Shown: positions 8,113 to 16,776, numbered from the stretch's first letter. The stretch: DNA of 34,276 nucleotides from Burkholderiaceae bacterium (GCA_016790515.1 JAEUOY010000124.1:1-34276), one strand, 5' to 3'. Numbers and translations: made by a program. The notes: generated from the letters alone by a model not told the origin.

Positions 8113-9123
8113 TCAGTCCAGCCATCCCCTGATCCGCGCCCCCAGCGCCTCACGGCTGATGCCATAGCGGTCGTGCAGCGTCGGCAGCGCGCCGGCGTCG
8201 AGGAAGGCATCGGGCAGTCCGGCGAGCTGGAAACCTGCGGGCTGCACGCGGTGGCGCAACAGCGCGCCGGCCACCGCCTCGCCGAGTCCGCCGATCACCG
8301 AGTGGTTCTCGGCGACGACGACCAGCCGGTGCCGGTAGCGCACCGCTTCGACGATCGCCGCCTCGTCCAGCGGCTTGATCGTCGGGCAGTGCAGCACCGC
8401 GACGCCGATCTTGTCCTTGGCCAGGTCCTGCGCCACCTCCAGCGCGCGCATCGTCAGGATGCCGCTGGAGATCACCAGCACGTCGGCGCCATCGCGCAGC
8501 AGCTTGGCCTTGCCGAGCTCGAACCGGTAGCCGTCGATCTCGTCCAGCACCAGCGGCACCTGGCCGCGCAGCAGCCGCATGTAGACCGGGCCCTGGTGCG
8601 CGGCGATCTGCGGCACGGCCTGCTCGATGTCGAGCGCGTCGCAGGGGTCGACGATGGTCAGGCCGGGGATGCCGCGCATCATCGCCAGGTCTTCGGTGGC
8701 CTGGTGGCTGGGGCCGTAGCCGGTGGTCAGGCCGGGCAGCGCGCAGCAGATCTTGACGTTCAGGTTCTCCTCGGCGATCACCTGGTGGATGAAGTCGTAG
8801 GCGCGGCGCGTGCCGAACACCGCATAGGTGGTGGCGAACGGCACCAGCCCTTCCTTGGCCAGGCCGCCGGCCGCACCCATCAGCAGCTGCTCGGCCATGC
8901 CCATCTGGTAGAAGCGCTCGGGGTAGGCCTGGGCGAACAGGTGCAGGTCGGTGTACTTGGCCAGGTCGGCGGTCAGGCCGACCACCTCGGGCCGGTTTGC
9001 GGCGTAGTCGACCAGCGCCTTGCCGAACGGCGCGGCCCTGACGCGCTGCCCTTCGGAGGCGATCGAGGCGATCATCGCCGAGGTGGTCAGGCGCGGCTTG
9101 CCTGCTGCAACGGACGTGTTCAT
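8113..9123 (-). CDS. Split transketolase, C-terminal subunit
   Basis: 336 residues corresponding to the pyrimidine-binding and C-terminal domains of transketolase. The glutamate that activates the thiamine aminopyrimidine ring is E78 (MGMAEQLLMGAAGG), and the active-site loop GPSHQATEDLA supplies H140. Together with the preceding gene it should form a heteromeric thiamine-diphosphate enzyme that moves a two-carbon ketol unit between sugars. Split transketolases are known in dedicated sugar pathways such as AptAB (apulose 4-phosphate) and SqwGH (sulfofructose), so this one need not act on pentose-phosphate intermediates. The start ATG overlaps the stop of the N-terminal subunit (ATGA, 9120-9123). 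It is the last gene of the operon. Confidence 0.87.
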   Translation of the reverse strand: MNTSVAAGKPRLTTSAMIASIASEGQRVRAAPFGKALVDYAANRPEVVGLTADLAKYTDLHLFAQAYPERFYQMGMAEQLLMGAAGGLAKEGLVPFATTYAVFGTRRAYDFIHQVIAEENLNVKICCALPGLTTGYGPSHQATEDLAMMRGIPGLTIVDPCDALDIEQAVPQIAAHQGPVYMRLLRGQVPLVLDEIDGYRFELGKAKLLRDGADVLVISSGILTMRALEVAQDLAKDKIGVAVLHCPTIKPLDEAAIVEAVRYRHRLVVVAENHSVIGGLGEAVAGALLRHRVQPAGFQLAGLPDAFLDAGALPTLHDRYGISREALGARIRGWLD

Positions 9124-9986
9124 GCGGAGGCTCCTTCGGGGCTCGCGGACGGCTGGGACTGGTCGAGGATCGCGAGGGCCTGCTGCCACTCGGGCGGGTC
9201 GACGCGGATGAAGTGGTTCTTCTCGCGCACCTCCAGGAAGGGCACGCCCTTGCCCATCAGCGTGTCGAACAGGATCACGCGCGGCCGGGCGTCCTTCAGT
9301 GCGCGCGCGGCGTCGAAGGCGTCGACCACCGCCGCCAGGTCGTTGCCCTGCACGCGCTGCACGTGCCAGCCGAACGCGGCCCACTTGTCGGCCAGCGGCT
9401 CGAAGCCGAGCACCTTGGTCGATGCGCCGTCGGCCTGCTGGTTGTTGACGTCGACCAGGCAGATCAGGTTGTCGAGCTGGTGGTGCGCGGCGGACATCGC
9501 CGCCTCCCAGGTCGAGCCCTCGTCGAGCTCGCCGTCGGACATGCTGTTGTAGACGAAGGCCGGGTTCTTCTTCTGCTTCAGGCCCAGCGCCATGCCCACG
9601 CCGATGACCAGGCCCTGGCCCAGCGAGCCGCCGGAGATCTCCATGCCCGGCGTGTAGGCGGCCATGCCCGACATCGGCAGGCGGCTGTCGTCGCTGCCGT
9701 AGGTCTCGAGCTCGCTCTCGGGAATCACGCCGGCCTCGATCAGCGCCGCGTAGTGTGCGATCGCGTAGTGGCCGTGCGACAGCAGGAAGCGGTCGCGGCC
9801 TTCCCATCCGGGTTCGGCGGGCTCGAGGCTCATCGCATGGCGATAGGCCACGGCCAGCACGTCGGCCCAGCCCAGGGCCTGGCCGATGTAGCCCTGGCCC
9901 TGGACGTCGCCCATGCGCAGGGCGTAGCGGCGGATGCGCCAGGCGGCGGCGGACAGCTCGGCGAGCCGGTCGGCGGAAATACTCAT
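9120..9986 (-). CDS. Split transketolase, N-terminal (thiamine-diphosphate-binding) subunit
   Basis: 288 residues equal to the first domain of transketolase. The thiamine-diphosphate/metal motif reads SDGELDEGSTWEA, with D151 as metal ligand and N181/N182 (VDVNNQQ) thirty residues on. SHGHYAIAHY holds H71 and H73. The usual GDG is SDG here, a common variation in split enzymes. The closing segment MGKGVPFLEVREKNHF replaces the WHG form found in full-length transketolases. It sits 28 bases after the DctM gene and overlaps the C-terminal subunit by four bases, so the two should be made in equal amounts. Confidence 0.87.
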   Translation of the reverse strand: MSISADRLAELSAAAWRIRRYALRMGDVQGQGYIGQALGWADVLAVAYRHAMSLEPAEPGWEGRDRFLLSHGHYAIAHYAALIEAGVIPESELETYGSDDSRLPMSGMAAYTPGMEISGGSLGQGLVIGVGMALGLKQKKNPAFVYNSMSDGELDEGSTWEAAMSAAHHQLDNLICLVDVNNQQADGASTKVLGFEPLADKWAAFGWHVQRVQGNDLAAVVDAFDAARALKDARPRVILFDTLMGKGVPFLEVREKNHFIRVDPPEWQQALAILDQSQPSASPEGASA

Positions 9987-10014
9987 GATTGCTCCTTGAT
10001 GTAGAGGGGTTCGG

Positions 10015-11274
10015 TCACTTCAGGATCGAGGCCGGCACGTACGAGACGAGCGCCAGCACGCTGAAGGCGACCAGGTAGAACGGGCCCAGCTCGCGCACGG
10101 TCTGGCCGACCTTGACCTTGGCGAGTGCGCTGGTGATGAACAGCGTGGTGCCGACCGGCGGCGTGTACAGGCCGATGGCCAGGTTGACGACCATCATGAT
10201 TCCGAGCTGGGTCATGTCCATGCCGATCGAATTGGCCAGCGGCACGAACACCGGGGTCAGCAGCAGCACGGCGGCCGGCAGGTCGATGAACATGCCGAGG
10301 AACAGCATCAGCAGGTTCATCAGCACGATCACCAGCCACTTGGCATGCACGTTCTGCTGCACCCAGTGTGCGATGCCCTGCGGCATCTGGTCGAAGGTGA
10401 GCAGCCAGCCGATGGCCGCCGAGGCCATGATCACCAGCAGCACCACGCCGGTGGCCAGGCCGGCATGCACGATGGCATCGTTCAGCCGCTTCCAGCCCAG
10501 GTCGCGGTAGATCAGCGCCGACACGACACCGGCGTACAGCGTCGACAGCACCGCCACTTCGGTGGGGGTGGCGATGCCGAAACGCAGGAAGACGATGATC
10601 AGCACCGGCAGCACGATCGCCGGCGACGCATAGGCCATGTGGCGGCGGAAGGCGGGCCCGTCGAACTTCGCCGTCTCGCGCGGGAAGTTGCGCCGCTTGC
10701 CGACCCACCAGCAGGCGACCATGAAGCCGCCGCACATCAGCAGGCCCGGCATCACGCCGGCGACGAAGAGCTCGGCGATCGACGCGTTGGAGGTCAGCGC
10801 GAACAGGATCATCGGGATCGACGGCGGGATCAGGATGTCGATCGTCGCTGCCGCGGCCAGCGTCGCCGCCGAGAACGCGGCCGGGTAGCCGAGGCGCTTG
10901 TGCCAGGGGATCAGCAGCGAGCCGATCGCCGAAGCGTCGGCCACCGCCGAGCCCGAGACACCGCCGAACAGCGTCGACGACAGCACGCCCACCTGCGCCG
11001 GGCCGCCGTGGAAGCGGCCGATCAGCGCCGACAGCACGCCGACCAGGGCTTCGCCGAGCTTGCCGCCCATCATCAGCGTGCCGGTGAGCATGAAGAACGG
11101 GATCGCGATCAGCGGGAAGCTCTGCACCTGCGCCACCATCTGCTGCACCAGCAGGTCCAGCGGCACCTTGTCGGAGCTGGCCGCCGCGGCCATCGCGGCG
11201 AGCAGCAGCGCGTGGGCGATCGGCATCGCCGCGACCGCGCCGGCCATGAAGACCAGGAGAATCAATGCACTCAT
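10015..11274 (-). CDS. TRAP transporter large permease subunit (DctM type)
   Basis: 419 residues, strongly hydrophobic throughout, with about 11-12 membrane helices. The family signature GVSGSAVADASAIGSLLIP is present. DctM forms the sodium-driven transport channel and receives substrate from the periplasmic DctP protein. The ATG at 11274 (MSALILLVFMAGAV) is preceded by GGAGGAAA, a strong ribosome-binding site. The longer frame adds 24 polar residues that overlap the end of the DctQ gene and is unlikely. The gene is 25 bases downstream of dctQ. Confidence 0.88.
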   Translation of the reverse strand: MSALILLVFMAGAVAAMPIAHALLLAAMAAAASSDKVPLDLLVQQMVAQVQSFPLIAIPFFMLTGTLMMGGKLGEALVGVLSALIGRFHGGPAQVGVLSSTLFGGVSGSAVADASAIGSLLIPWHKRLGYPAAFSAATLAAAATIDILIPPSIPMILFALTSNASIAELFVAGVMPGLLMCGGFMVACWWVGKRRNFPRETAKFDGPAFRRHMAYASPAIVLPVLIIVFLRFGIATPTEVAVLSTLYAGVVSALIYRDLGWKRLNDAIVHAGLATGVVLLVIMASAAIGWLLTFDQMPQGIAHWVQQNVHAKWLVIVLMNLLMLFLGMFIDLPAAVLLLTPVFVPLANSIGMDMTQLGIMMVVNLAIGLYTPPVGTTLFITSALAKVKVGQTVRELGPFYLVAFSVLALVSYVPASILK

Positions 11275-11299
11275 GTCGGTTTCCTCCGTGTCGATGTGC

Positions 11300-11827
11300 T
11301 TACCAGTGCGCCGCCGGCACCACCGGCTCCGCAGGCTGGGCGGCATCGGGCCGGGTGTGCCATGCCCGCCAGGCCGACTGCAGCGCCAGCAGGGCGAGCA
11401 GCGCCATGCCGCTCATCACGCAGCCGTAGGTGATGGAGCCGGGCAGCTGCAGGATCGGCGACTTCTCGTCGTGCACGATCTCCAGCATGCGGAACGTGGC
11501 GACCGCGAGCGTGGCGTACAGCGCCGCCACCACGCACCAGCCGACGGTGGCGACGATGCGCCGCGCGGCGGCCGGCAGGGCCTCCATCAGGAATGTCGTG
11601 GCGATGTGCGCACCGTGCTGCGCGGCGATCACCACGCCGGCGATCACCAGCCACGGGAACAGCAGCTCGGGCACTTCGTTGGCCCATTGCAGGCTGGTGC
11701 CGGTGGCATAGCGCAGCACCGTGTTGGCCACCAGGATCACGAAGATCACGCTGGTGGACAGCCACAGCAGCACGCGGCACAGGCGCTCGACGGCCCGATC
11801 GACGGGCCCTGGTCTGATTGCTTGCAT
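11300..11827 (-). CDS. TRAP transporter small permease subunit (DctQ type)
   Basis: 175 residues with four predicted membrane helices (about 18-38, 53-70, 92-115 and 132-152). The EVPELLFPWLVIAG segment is typical of DctQ, which pairs with DctM in the inner membrane. ATG at 11827 follows TAGGAG. It lies between the receptor and the large permease genes, the usual P-Q-M order for this family. Confidence 0.85.
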   Translation of the reverse strand: MQAIRPGPVDRAVERLCRVLLWLSTSVIFVILVANTVLRYATGTSLQWANEVPELLFPWLVIAGVVIAAQHGAHIATTFLMEALPAAARRIVATVGWCVVAALYATLAVATFRMLEIVHDEKSPILQLPGSITYGCVMSGMALLALLALQSAWRAWHTRPDAAQPAEPVVPAAHW

Positions 11828-11871
11828 CCTTGTCTCCTATTCGACGAAGGGCCGTGCCGGCCCTCCAGGCT

Positions 11872-12861
11872 TCAGTGCGTCTGCGCGGCGGCGACGACCT
11901 TCTTGACGTACGGCCCGATCGCGGCGGACTCCCACTTCGCGACCACGTCCGCGGTGGCCTTGGCGAAGGCCGCCTTGTCCGGCGTCGTGACCTGCACGCC
12001 CTTGGACTTGAGGTCGGCCAGCAGCTTGTCGTCGGCCTCTTGCGACAGCTTGCGCTGCAGCGCGGTGGCTTCGGCGGCGGCCTCGGTCACGGCCTTGCGG
12101 TCGGCGTCGGACAGCTTGTCCCAGCTGCGCTTGCTGATCAGGAACGGCGTCATCTGGAACTGGTGGTTTGTCAGCGCCAGGTGCTTCTGCACCTCGTAGA
12201 GCTTGCTGGCGTGGATGTTGACCAGCGGGTTCTCCTGGCCGTCGACCACACCCTGCTGCAGCGCCACGTACAGCTCGGCGAACTTGATCTGCTGCGACTC
12301 GGCGCCCAGCGACTTCATGATGTCCACCAGCGTCGCGTCGGGCGGCACGCGCATCTTCAGGCCCTTCATGTCCTCGACCTTGGCGATCGGGCGCTTGCTG
12401 TTGGTCATCTGGCGGATGCCGTTGTCCCAGGTGCCGAGCAGCACCAGCCCCTTCTCGGCGGACTTGTCGGCCAGCTCCTTGCCCAGCGGACCGTCGAGCA
12501 GCTTGAAGGCCGCGGCCGCGCTTCCGAACAGGAAGGGCATGCCGAAGGCGGCGTACTCCGGTACCGCGTTGGCGACCGCGCCCTGCGAGTTGGCGCTCAA
12601 GTCGAGCGCGCCGGTGCGCAGCGCGGTCACCATCGCAGCGTCGTCGCCGAGCTGCCCCGACGGCGCGATCTGCACCTCGATGCGGCCGCCGGACTTGGCC
12701 TTGAGCGCTTCGGCGAACTTGACGGAGGCCTCGTGGCGCGGGTTGCCGATGGCGGCGCCATGGCCGAGCGTCAACTTCAGGGTCTGGGCCTGGGCCGCGA
12801 AAGGCAGCGCGGCGATGGCGGCGGCCGCCAGAGCGGCGCGGACGAAGGTGGTGCGTTGCAT
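11872..12861 (-). CDS. TRAP transporter periplasmic substrate-binding protein (DctP type)
   Basis: 329 residues. A signal peptide covers about residues 1-26, with a cleavage site after FAAQA or AQ. The DctP pattern follows: DNGIRQMTNSKRPI, GLKMRVPP with R171 as the expected carboxylate-binding arginine, then AELYVALQQGVVDGQENP and YEVQKHLALTNHQF. The conserved arginine implies that the ligand carries a carboxylate or similar anionic group, such as a sugar acid or keto acid. This is family knowledge rather than proof. It is the second gene of the operon, 28 bases after the SDR gene. Confidence 0.88.
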   Translation of the reverse strand: MQRTTFVRAALAAAAIAALPFAAQAQTLKLTLGHGAAIGNPRHEASVKFAEALKAKSGGRIEVQIAPSGQLGDDAAMVTALRTGALDLSANSQGAVANAVPEYAAFGMPFLFGSAAAAFKLLDGPLGKELADKSAEKGLVLLGTWDNGIRQMTNSKRPIAKVEDMKGLKMRVPPDATLVDIMKSLGAESQQIKFAELYVALQQGVVDGQENPLVNIHASKLYEVQKHLALTNHQFQMTPFLISKRSWDKLSDADRKAVTEAAAEATALQRKLSQEADDKLLADLKSKGVQVTTPDKAAFAKATADVVAKWESAAIGPYVKKVVAAAQTH

Positions 12862-12889
12862 TGTCTTGTCTCCTGTTCGGGAATCGAGA

Positions 12890-13639
12890 TCAGTGGATCA
12901 ACATGCCGCCGTTCACGTCGAGCGTGATGCCGGTGCAGTAGGCAGACAGGTCGCTGGCGAGGAACACGCAGGCGCCGGCGATGTCGCTGGCACGGCCCAG
13001 GCGGGCCAGCGGGATCGACTCGGCGATCTCGGCCTTCTTGGCGTCCGTCAGCTTGCCCTGGGTGATGTCGGTCTCGATCAGGCCCGGGGTGATGCTGTTG
13101 ATGCGGATGCCGTCGATGCCGAACTCGCGCGCCATCGCCTTGGCCAGGCCCAGCACGCCGGCCTTGGCCGCCGAGTAGTGCGGGCCGCCGAAGATGCCGC
13201 CGCCGCGCTGCGCCGACACCGACGAGATGCAGACGATCGAACCGCTGCGGCCCGCCTTCATCGCCGGCAGCACCGCCTGCGACATGTACAAGGTGCCGCG
13301 CAGGCTGACGTCGAGGATGCGGTCGTAGTCGGCGCCGGTGATGTCGAGCGTCTTCACCGGCTGGGTGATGCCGGCGTTGTTGACCAGGATGTCGATGCGG
13401 CCGAAGGCCTTCAGCACCTGCGCGGCGGCGGCCTCGCAGGCAGCCTTGTCGGTGACGTCGGCGACCAGGCCGAGGTGGCCTTCGCCGAGCTGGGCGGCGG
13501 CGGCCTGCGGGTCGGCGCGCGCCAGGTCGAGGATGGCGACGCGCGCGCCTTCGGCGGCCATGCGGCGCGCGGTGGCGAAGCCCAGGCCGTTGAGCCCGGC
13601 GCCGCCGGTGATGACGGCCACTTTGTTGTCGAGAAGCAT
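12890..13639 (-). CDS. Short-chain dehydrogenase/reductase (SDR), first gene of the TRAP-transketolase operon
   Basis: 249 residues, a classical SDR. The glycine-rich cofactor loop is TGGAGLNGLG (11-20), and D38 after the second strand points to NAD rather than NADP. NNAG lies at 87-90, and the catalytic set is S140 with Y155 and K159 (YSAAK). It probably oxidises a secondary alcohol of the imported substrate or an intermediate. The ATG at 13639 follows GGAGAC; the frame open back to 13783 covers the divergent promoter and was not used. As the gene nearest the LysR regulator, it should be under that regulator's control. Confidence 0.85.
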   Translation of the reverse strand: MLLDNKVAVITGGAGLNGLGFATARRMAAEGARVAILDLARADPQAAAAQLGEGHLGLVADVTDKAACEAAAAQVLKAFGRIDILVNNAGITQPVKTLDITGADYDRILDVSLRGTLYMSQAVLPAMKAGRSGSIVCISSVSAQRGGGIFGGPHYSAAKAGVLGLAKAMAREFGIDGIRINSITPGLIETDITQGKLTDAKKAEIAESIPLARLGRASDIAGACVFLASDLSAYCTGITLDVNGGMLIH

Positions 13640-13742
13640 CGGGAAGTCTCCGAAGAAGAGTGAGGAAGCGAGGCGGGGGATCCCCGCCGGATCGACCGGC
13701 GGCCGATCCGTGGAACGAATCTTCGGATCGGGCTTGGTTGAA

Positions 13743-13785
13743 GACAAGCGAAGTCTTGTCAACGTAAGATGACGTTCTGTCATCT
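13743..13785. promoter_or_regulatory. Two perfect inverted repeats, probable LysR operators
   Basis: GACAAG and CTTGTC (13743-13748 and 13755-13760, 6-base spacer) and AGATGAC and GTCATCT (13767-13773 and 13779-13785, 5-base spacer) lie side by side in the 164-base gap between the SDR operon and the divergent LysR gene. Two adjacent dyads in a divergent LysR promoter are the usual arrangement of a recognition site and an activation site. The second dyad ends 18 bases before the LysR start codon, suitable for autoregulation. Binding is inferred. Confidence 0.5.
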
Positions 13786-13803
13786 GACCCGAGGGTTCAC
13801 CCG

Positions 13804-14688
13804 ATGGCTGCGATTCCCCCGATCACCAACCTGCAGGCCTTCGAGGCCGTGGCGCGCCGGCGCAGCTTTGCCATCGCGGCGAACGAGCTGCACCTGACGG
13901 CGTCGGCGGTCAGCCACCAGATCGCGCGGCTGGAGGACTTCCTCGGCGTGCGCCTGTTCGAGCGCAGCGCGCACGGCGTGCGCCTGAGTCCTGCGGGAGA
14001 GCGCTACCTGTCGCGCGTGGGTGGGGCGATCACCGCGCTGACGACCGCGACCGACGACCTGCGGCAAGGCCTGAGCAACAGCCTGTACGTGCATTGCGCG
14101 CCGAGCCTGGCGTCCTTGTGGCTGATGCCGCGGCTGCACGAGTTCGCGCGCGCCCACCCGGAGATCACGCTGAACCTCTCGGCCGCGCATACCCACAGCG
14201 ACTTCGCGCTCGGCCAGGCCGACATCGACATTCGCTACGGCGTGCCGAACTGGCCGGAGCTGGTGGTCGAGCCGCTGTTCGAGGAGCGCATCCTGCCGCT
14301 GGCCAGCCCGGCCTACATCCGCGACCACCGGCTGCGGCGCGTCGAACAGTTGCTCGAACTGCCGCTGATCCAGAGCAATGTCAGCGTGGTGCAGTGGTCG
14401 GACTGGTTCAGCGCCTTCACCGACAGGCGCGCGCCCGACCGCTTCAGCGTGCGTTTCGACCGCGCGCAGATGTCGCTGGACGCCGCCTCACAAGGCCTCG
14501 GCGTCGCGCTCGAGAGCGCGACCATGGCCGGCAAGCACATCAGGGAAGGCAAGCTGCGCCCGCCGTTCGGAACCGACAAGGCCATCGAGGTCAAGGCGCA
14601 TTTCGCGGTCTATCCTGCCAGGCACGGCAAGCGTCCGCCGGTCGAGGCTTTCCTGGCCTGGGTGCATGGTCAGGCGGCGAAGGGATGA
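13804..14688 (+). CDS. LysR-type regulator (GcvA-like), divergent from the TRAP-transketolase operon
   Basis: 294 residues. An N-terminal winged helix-turn-helix (NLQAFEAVARRRSFAIAANELHL with TASAVSHQIARLEDFLG) is followed by a GcvA-like effector domain that begins near residue 90. Such proteins usually activate the neighbouring divergent operon when a pathway intermediate binds. Here that operon is SDR-DctPQM-transketolase. ATG at 13804 has GAGG at 13791-13794. The 3' end converges with the next LysR gene, with 35 bases between the two stops. Confidence 0.86.
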   Translation: MAAIPPITNLQAFEAVARRRSFAIAANELHLTASAVSHQIARLEDFLGVRLFERSAHGVRLSPAGERYLSRVGGAITALTTATDDLRQGLSNSLYVHCAPSLASLWLMPRLHEFARAHPEITLNLSAAHTHSDFALGQADIDIRYGVPNWPELVVEPLFEERILPLASPAYIRDHRLRRVEQLLELPLIQSNVSVVQWSDWFSAFTDRRAPDRFSVRFDRAQMSLDAASQGLGVALESATMAGKHIREGKLRPPFGTDKAIEVKAHFAVYPARHGKRPPVEAFLAWVHGQAAKG

Positions 14689-14723
14689 ACGTGGCGCTGC
14701 GCCGTTCGGCCCGGGGCCGCTCC

Positions 14724-15686
14724 TCACCCCATGGGGTCTGCGGCCTGGCCGTCGGCCGCCACCGCCGCCTCGATCATCGCGACGAAGGCGCGGGCCGCCG
14801 GCGACAGTTCCGAGCGCTGGCGCAGGGCCAGCAGCAGCAGCCGCTCGACTTCCAGCCCGCTCAGTCGCAGCATCACCAGGTCGAGCGCACGGGTGTACAG
14901 CGCAGCCGCCGAGCGCGGCAGCACGGCCACGCCGAGTCCGCTGGCGACCATGCGGCACATCGAGTCGAAGCTGCGCACCTGCACGCGGATGCGCAGCGAC
15001 AGCCCCGACGCCTCCGCGGCCGCGATCACCTTGCGCGTCAGCGATGCGCGGCGCGCCAGTGCGATCTGGTCGAACCCGAGCGCCTGCGCCACCGGCACTT
15101 CGTGCAAGCCAGCCAGGACATGCCTGCGCGGCGTCAGCAGCACCAGTTCGTCGCGGTTGCACGGGATGGTCTCCAGGCCTTCGACCGGGACGTTGTCGCC
15201 GATCACCGCCAGCTCGAACTCGCCCTTGTGCACCGCGCGGATCGCGTCCTCGCTGAGCAGGTCCTCGAGTTCGATGCGCACCTCGGGATGCCGCTCGGCA
15301 TATTGCGCCAGCAGCACCGGCAGAAAGCCACCGAAGGCCGACGGGTTGGCACAGAGCCGCAGGTGCTCGGTGGCACCGGCGCGAAAGTCGTCGACCGACT
15401 GCGCCAACTGCTCCAGCCTGGAGATCACCTCGACCGCCAGGCGGTGCACGGTCTGACCTTCGCGGGTCGCCGACACGCCGCGCTGACCTCGCTGCAGCAG
15501 CGCGACACCGCAGTGTTGCTCCAGTTCGGCGACACGCTTGCTCGCCGCCGCGAGCGAGATGCCGAAGCGGTTGGCTCCCGCGGTGAGGCTGCCGGCGTCG
15601 AGCGCGGCGACGAACAGGCGCAGCGTGACGAGGTCGAAGCGGTTGAGGTTGATCACGGCGACTTCACACGGCGACTGCGGGCTCAA
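14724..15686 (-). CDS. LysR-type regulator, divergent from the Bug receptor gene
   Basis: Up to 320 residues. The helix-turn-helix lies at about residues 16-60 (FDLVTLRLFVAALDAGSLTA through SKRVAELEQHCG), followed by a periplasmic-binding-protein-like effector domain. The start is uncertain. The longest frame begins at TTG 15686, while GTG at 15656 (protein starting INLNRFDLVTLR) places the helix-turn-helix at the normal distance from the N-terminus. Neither has a convincing ribosome-binding site. It faces the tctC-like gene across a 101-130-base gap and is the natural candidate to control it. Confidence 0.8.
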   Translation of the reverse strand: MSPQSPCEVAVINLNRFDLVTLRLFVAALDAGSLTAGANRFGISLAAASKRVAELEQHCGVALLQRGQRGVSATREGQTVHRLAVEVISRLEQLAQSVDDFRAGATEHLRLCANPSAFGGFLPVLLAQYAERHPEVRIELEDLLSEDAIRAVHKGEFELAVIGDNVPVEGLETIPCNRDELVLLTPRRHVLAGLHEVPVAQALGFDQIALARRASLTRKVIAAAEASGLSLRIRVQVRSFDSMCRMVASGLGVAVLPRSAAALYTRALDLVMLRLSGLEVERLLLLALRQRSELSPAARAFVAMIEAAVAADGQAADPMG

Positions 15687-15741
15687 CGGCCGGGAAAGGA
15701 GTCCTCAACGGATCGTGAATGGCGCCGCCGAGGCAATGGAT

Positions 15742-15769
15742 GAAGCATAGAGGCTTCTGCGCAATGCGC
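15742..15769. promoter_or_regulatory. Small dyads between LysR and Bug receptor genes
   Basis: GAAGC/GCTTC (15742-15746 with 15753-15757) and GCGCA-A-TGCGC (15759-15769) lie in the divergent gap just upstream of the receptor gene. They may be the LysR binding region, but their short length means chance occurrence in this GC-rich sequence is possible. Confidence 0.25.
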
Positions 15770-15787
15770 CGGAAAACAGGAGAACCC

Positions 15788-16756
15788 ATGACCCGCTTCC
15801 TCTCGTTCATCGCGCTGGCCGCTGCATTCACCGGCGTGGCGCCCGCCGCCGCCCAGTCGTGGCCGAGCCGGCCGGTGACCGTGATTGTTCCCTTTCCCGC
15901 CGGCGGGGGCACCGACGCCTTCGCCCGACCCTTGTCGGCACAGCTGACGAAGCAGCTCGGCCAGCAGCTCGTCATCGAGAACCGCGGCGGCGCCGGCGGC
16001 AACCTCGGCGCCGGCATCGCGGCCAAGGCAGCCCCCGACGGTTACACCTGGTTCATGGGCGGCGTGCACCACACGATCGCGCCGTCGGTCTATCCGAAGC
16101 TCGACTACCACCTGGCCAACGACTTCGTCCCGGTGGCGCTGGTCTCGAGCGTGCCGCAGGTGATCGTCGTCAACCCGAAGAACATCGCGGCGACCGACCT
16201 GAAGGGGCTGATCGCCTACCTCAAGGCCAACCCCGGCAAGGTGAGCTACGGCTCGGCCGGCAACGGCTCGTCGCATCACCTTGCGGGCGAGCTGTTCAAG
16301 GCGCAGACGCAGACCTTCGTCATCCACGTGCCCTACCGCGGCGCGGGTCCGGCGCTGCAGGACCTGATGGGCGGCCAGGTCGACATGATGTTCGACGGCC
16401 TCGGCTCGTCGGCCAACCACATCAAGGGCGGGCGGCTGAAAGCGATCGCGGTCGCCGGCGACAAGCGCGCGCCGGGCTTCGCCGACGTGCCCACTGCGGC
16501 CGAAGCCGGCCTTCCCACCTACAAGGTCAGCACCTGGTACGGGCTGTGGGCGCCGAAGGGCACGCCCGCGCCGGTGGTCGAGCGCATGGCCAGCGAACTG
16601 AAGAACGCCTTCGCATCGAAGGAGCTGCAGGCGGCTTGGGCCAATCTGGGCGCCGAGCCGCCGACGCTCGTCGGCAAGGCCTTCGGCGACTTCGTCGCCG
16701 GCGAGACCAGGCGCTGGGCCGACGTGGTCAAGGCCGGCAACATCAAGGCCGACTGA
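15788..16756 (+). CDS. Tripartite-tricarboxylate (Bug/TctC) periplasmic receptor, orphan
   Basis: 322 residues. A signal peptide covers about 1-25 (MTRFLSFIALAAAF, ending PAAAQ). The Bug-family pattern follows: WPSRPVTVIVPFPAGGGTDAFAR, QQLVIENRGGAGGNLGA, APDGYT, and later VPYRGAGPALQDLMGGQVD. These proteins bind small carboxylates in the periplasm of Betaproteobacteria and are often encoded without the TctA/TctB membrane subunits, as here. ATG 15788 follows AGGAGA. The gene ends only 20 bases before the mdcR start, so it may be co-transcribed with the malonate regulator. A malonate-sensing or malonate-binding role is therefore possible but unproven. Confidence 0.87.
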   Translation: MTRFLSFIALAAAFTGVAPAAAQSWPSRPVTVIVPFPAGGGTDAFARPLSAQLTKQLGQQLVIENRGGAGGNLGAGIAAKAAPDGYTWFMGGVHHTIAPSVYPKLDYHLANDFVPVALVSSVPQVIVVNPKNIAATDLKGLIAYLKANPGKVSYGSAGNGSSHHLAGELFKAQTQTFVIHVPYRGAGPALQDLMGGQVDMMFDGLGSSANHIKGGRLKAIAVAGDKRAPGFADVPTAAEAGLPTYKVSTWYGLWAPKGTPAPVVERMASELKNAFASKELQAAWANLGAEPPTLVGKAFGDFVAGETRRWADVVKAGNIKAD

Positions 16757-16776
16757 TCCTCTCCGGGCGAGGCGCC

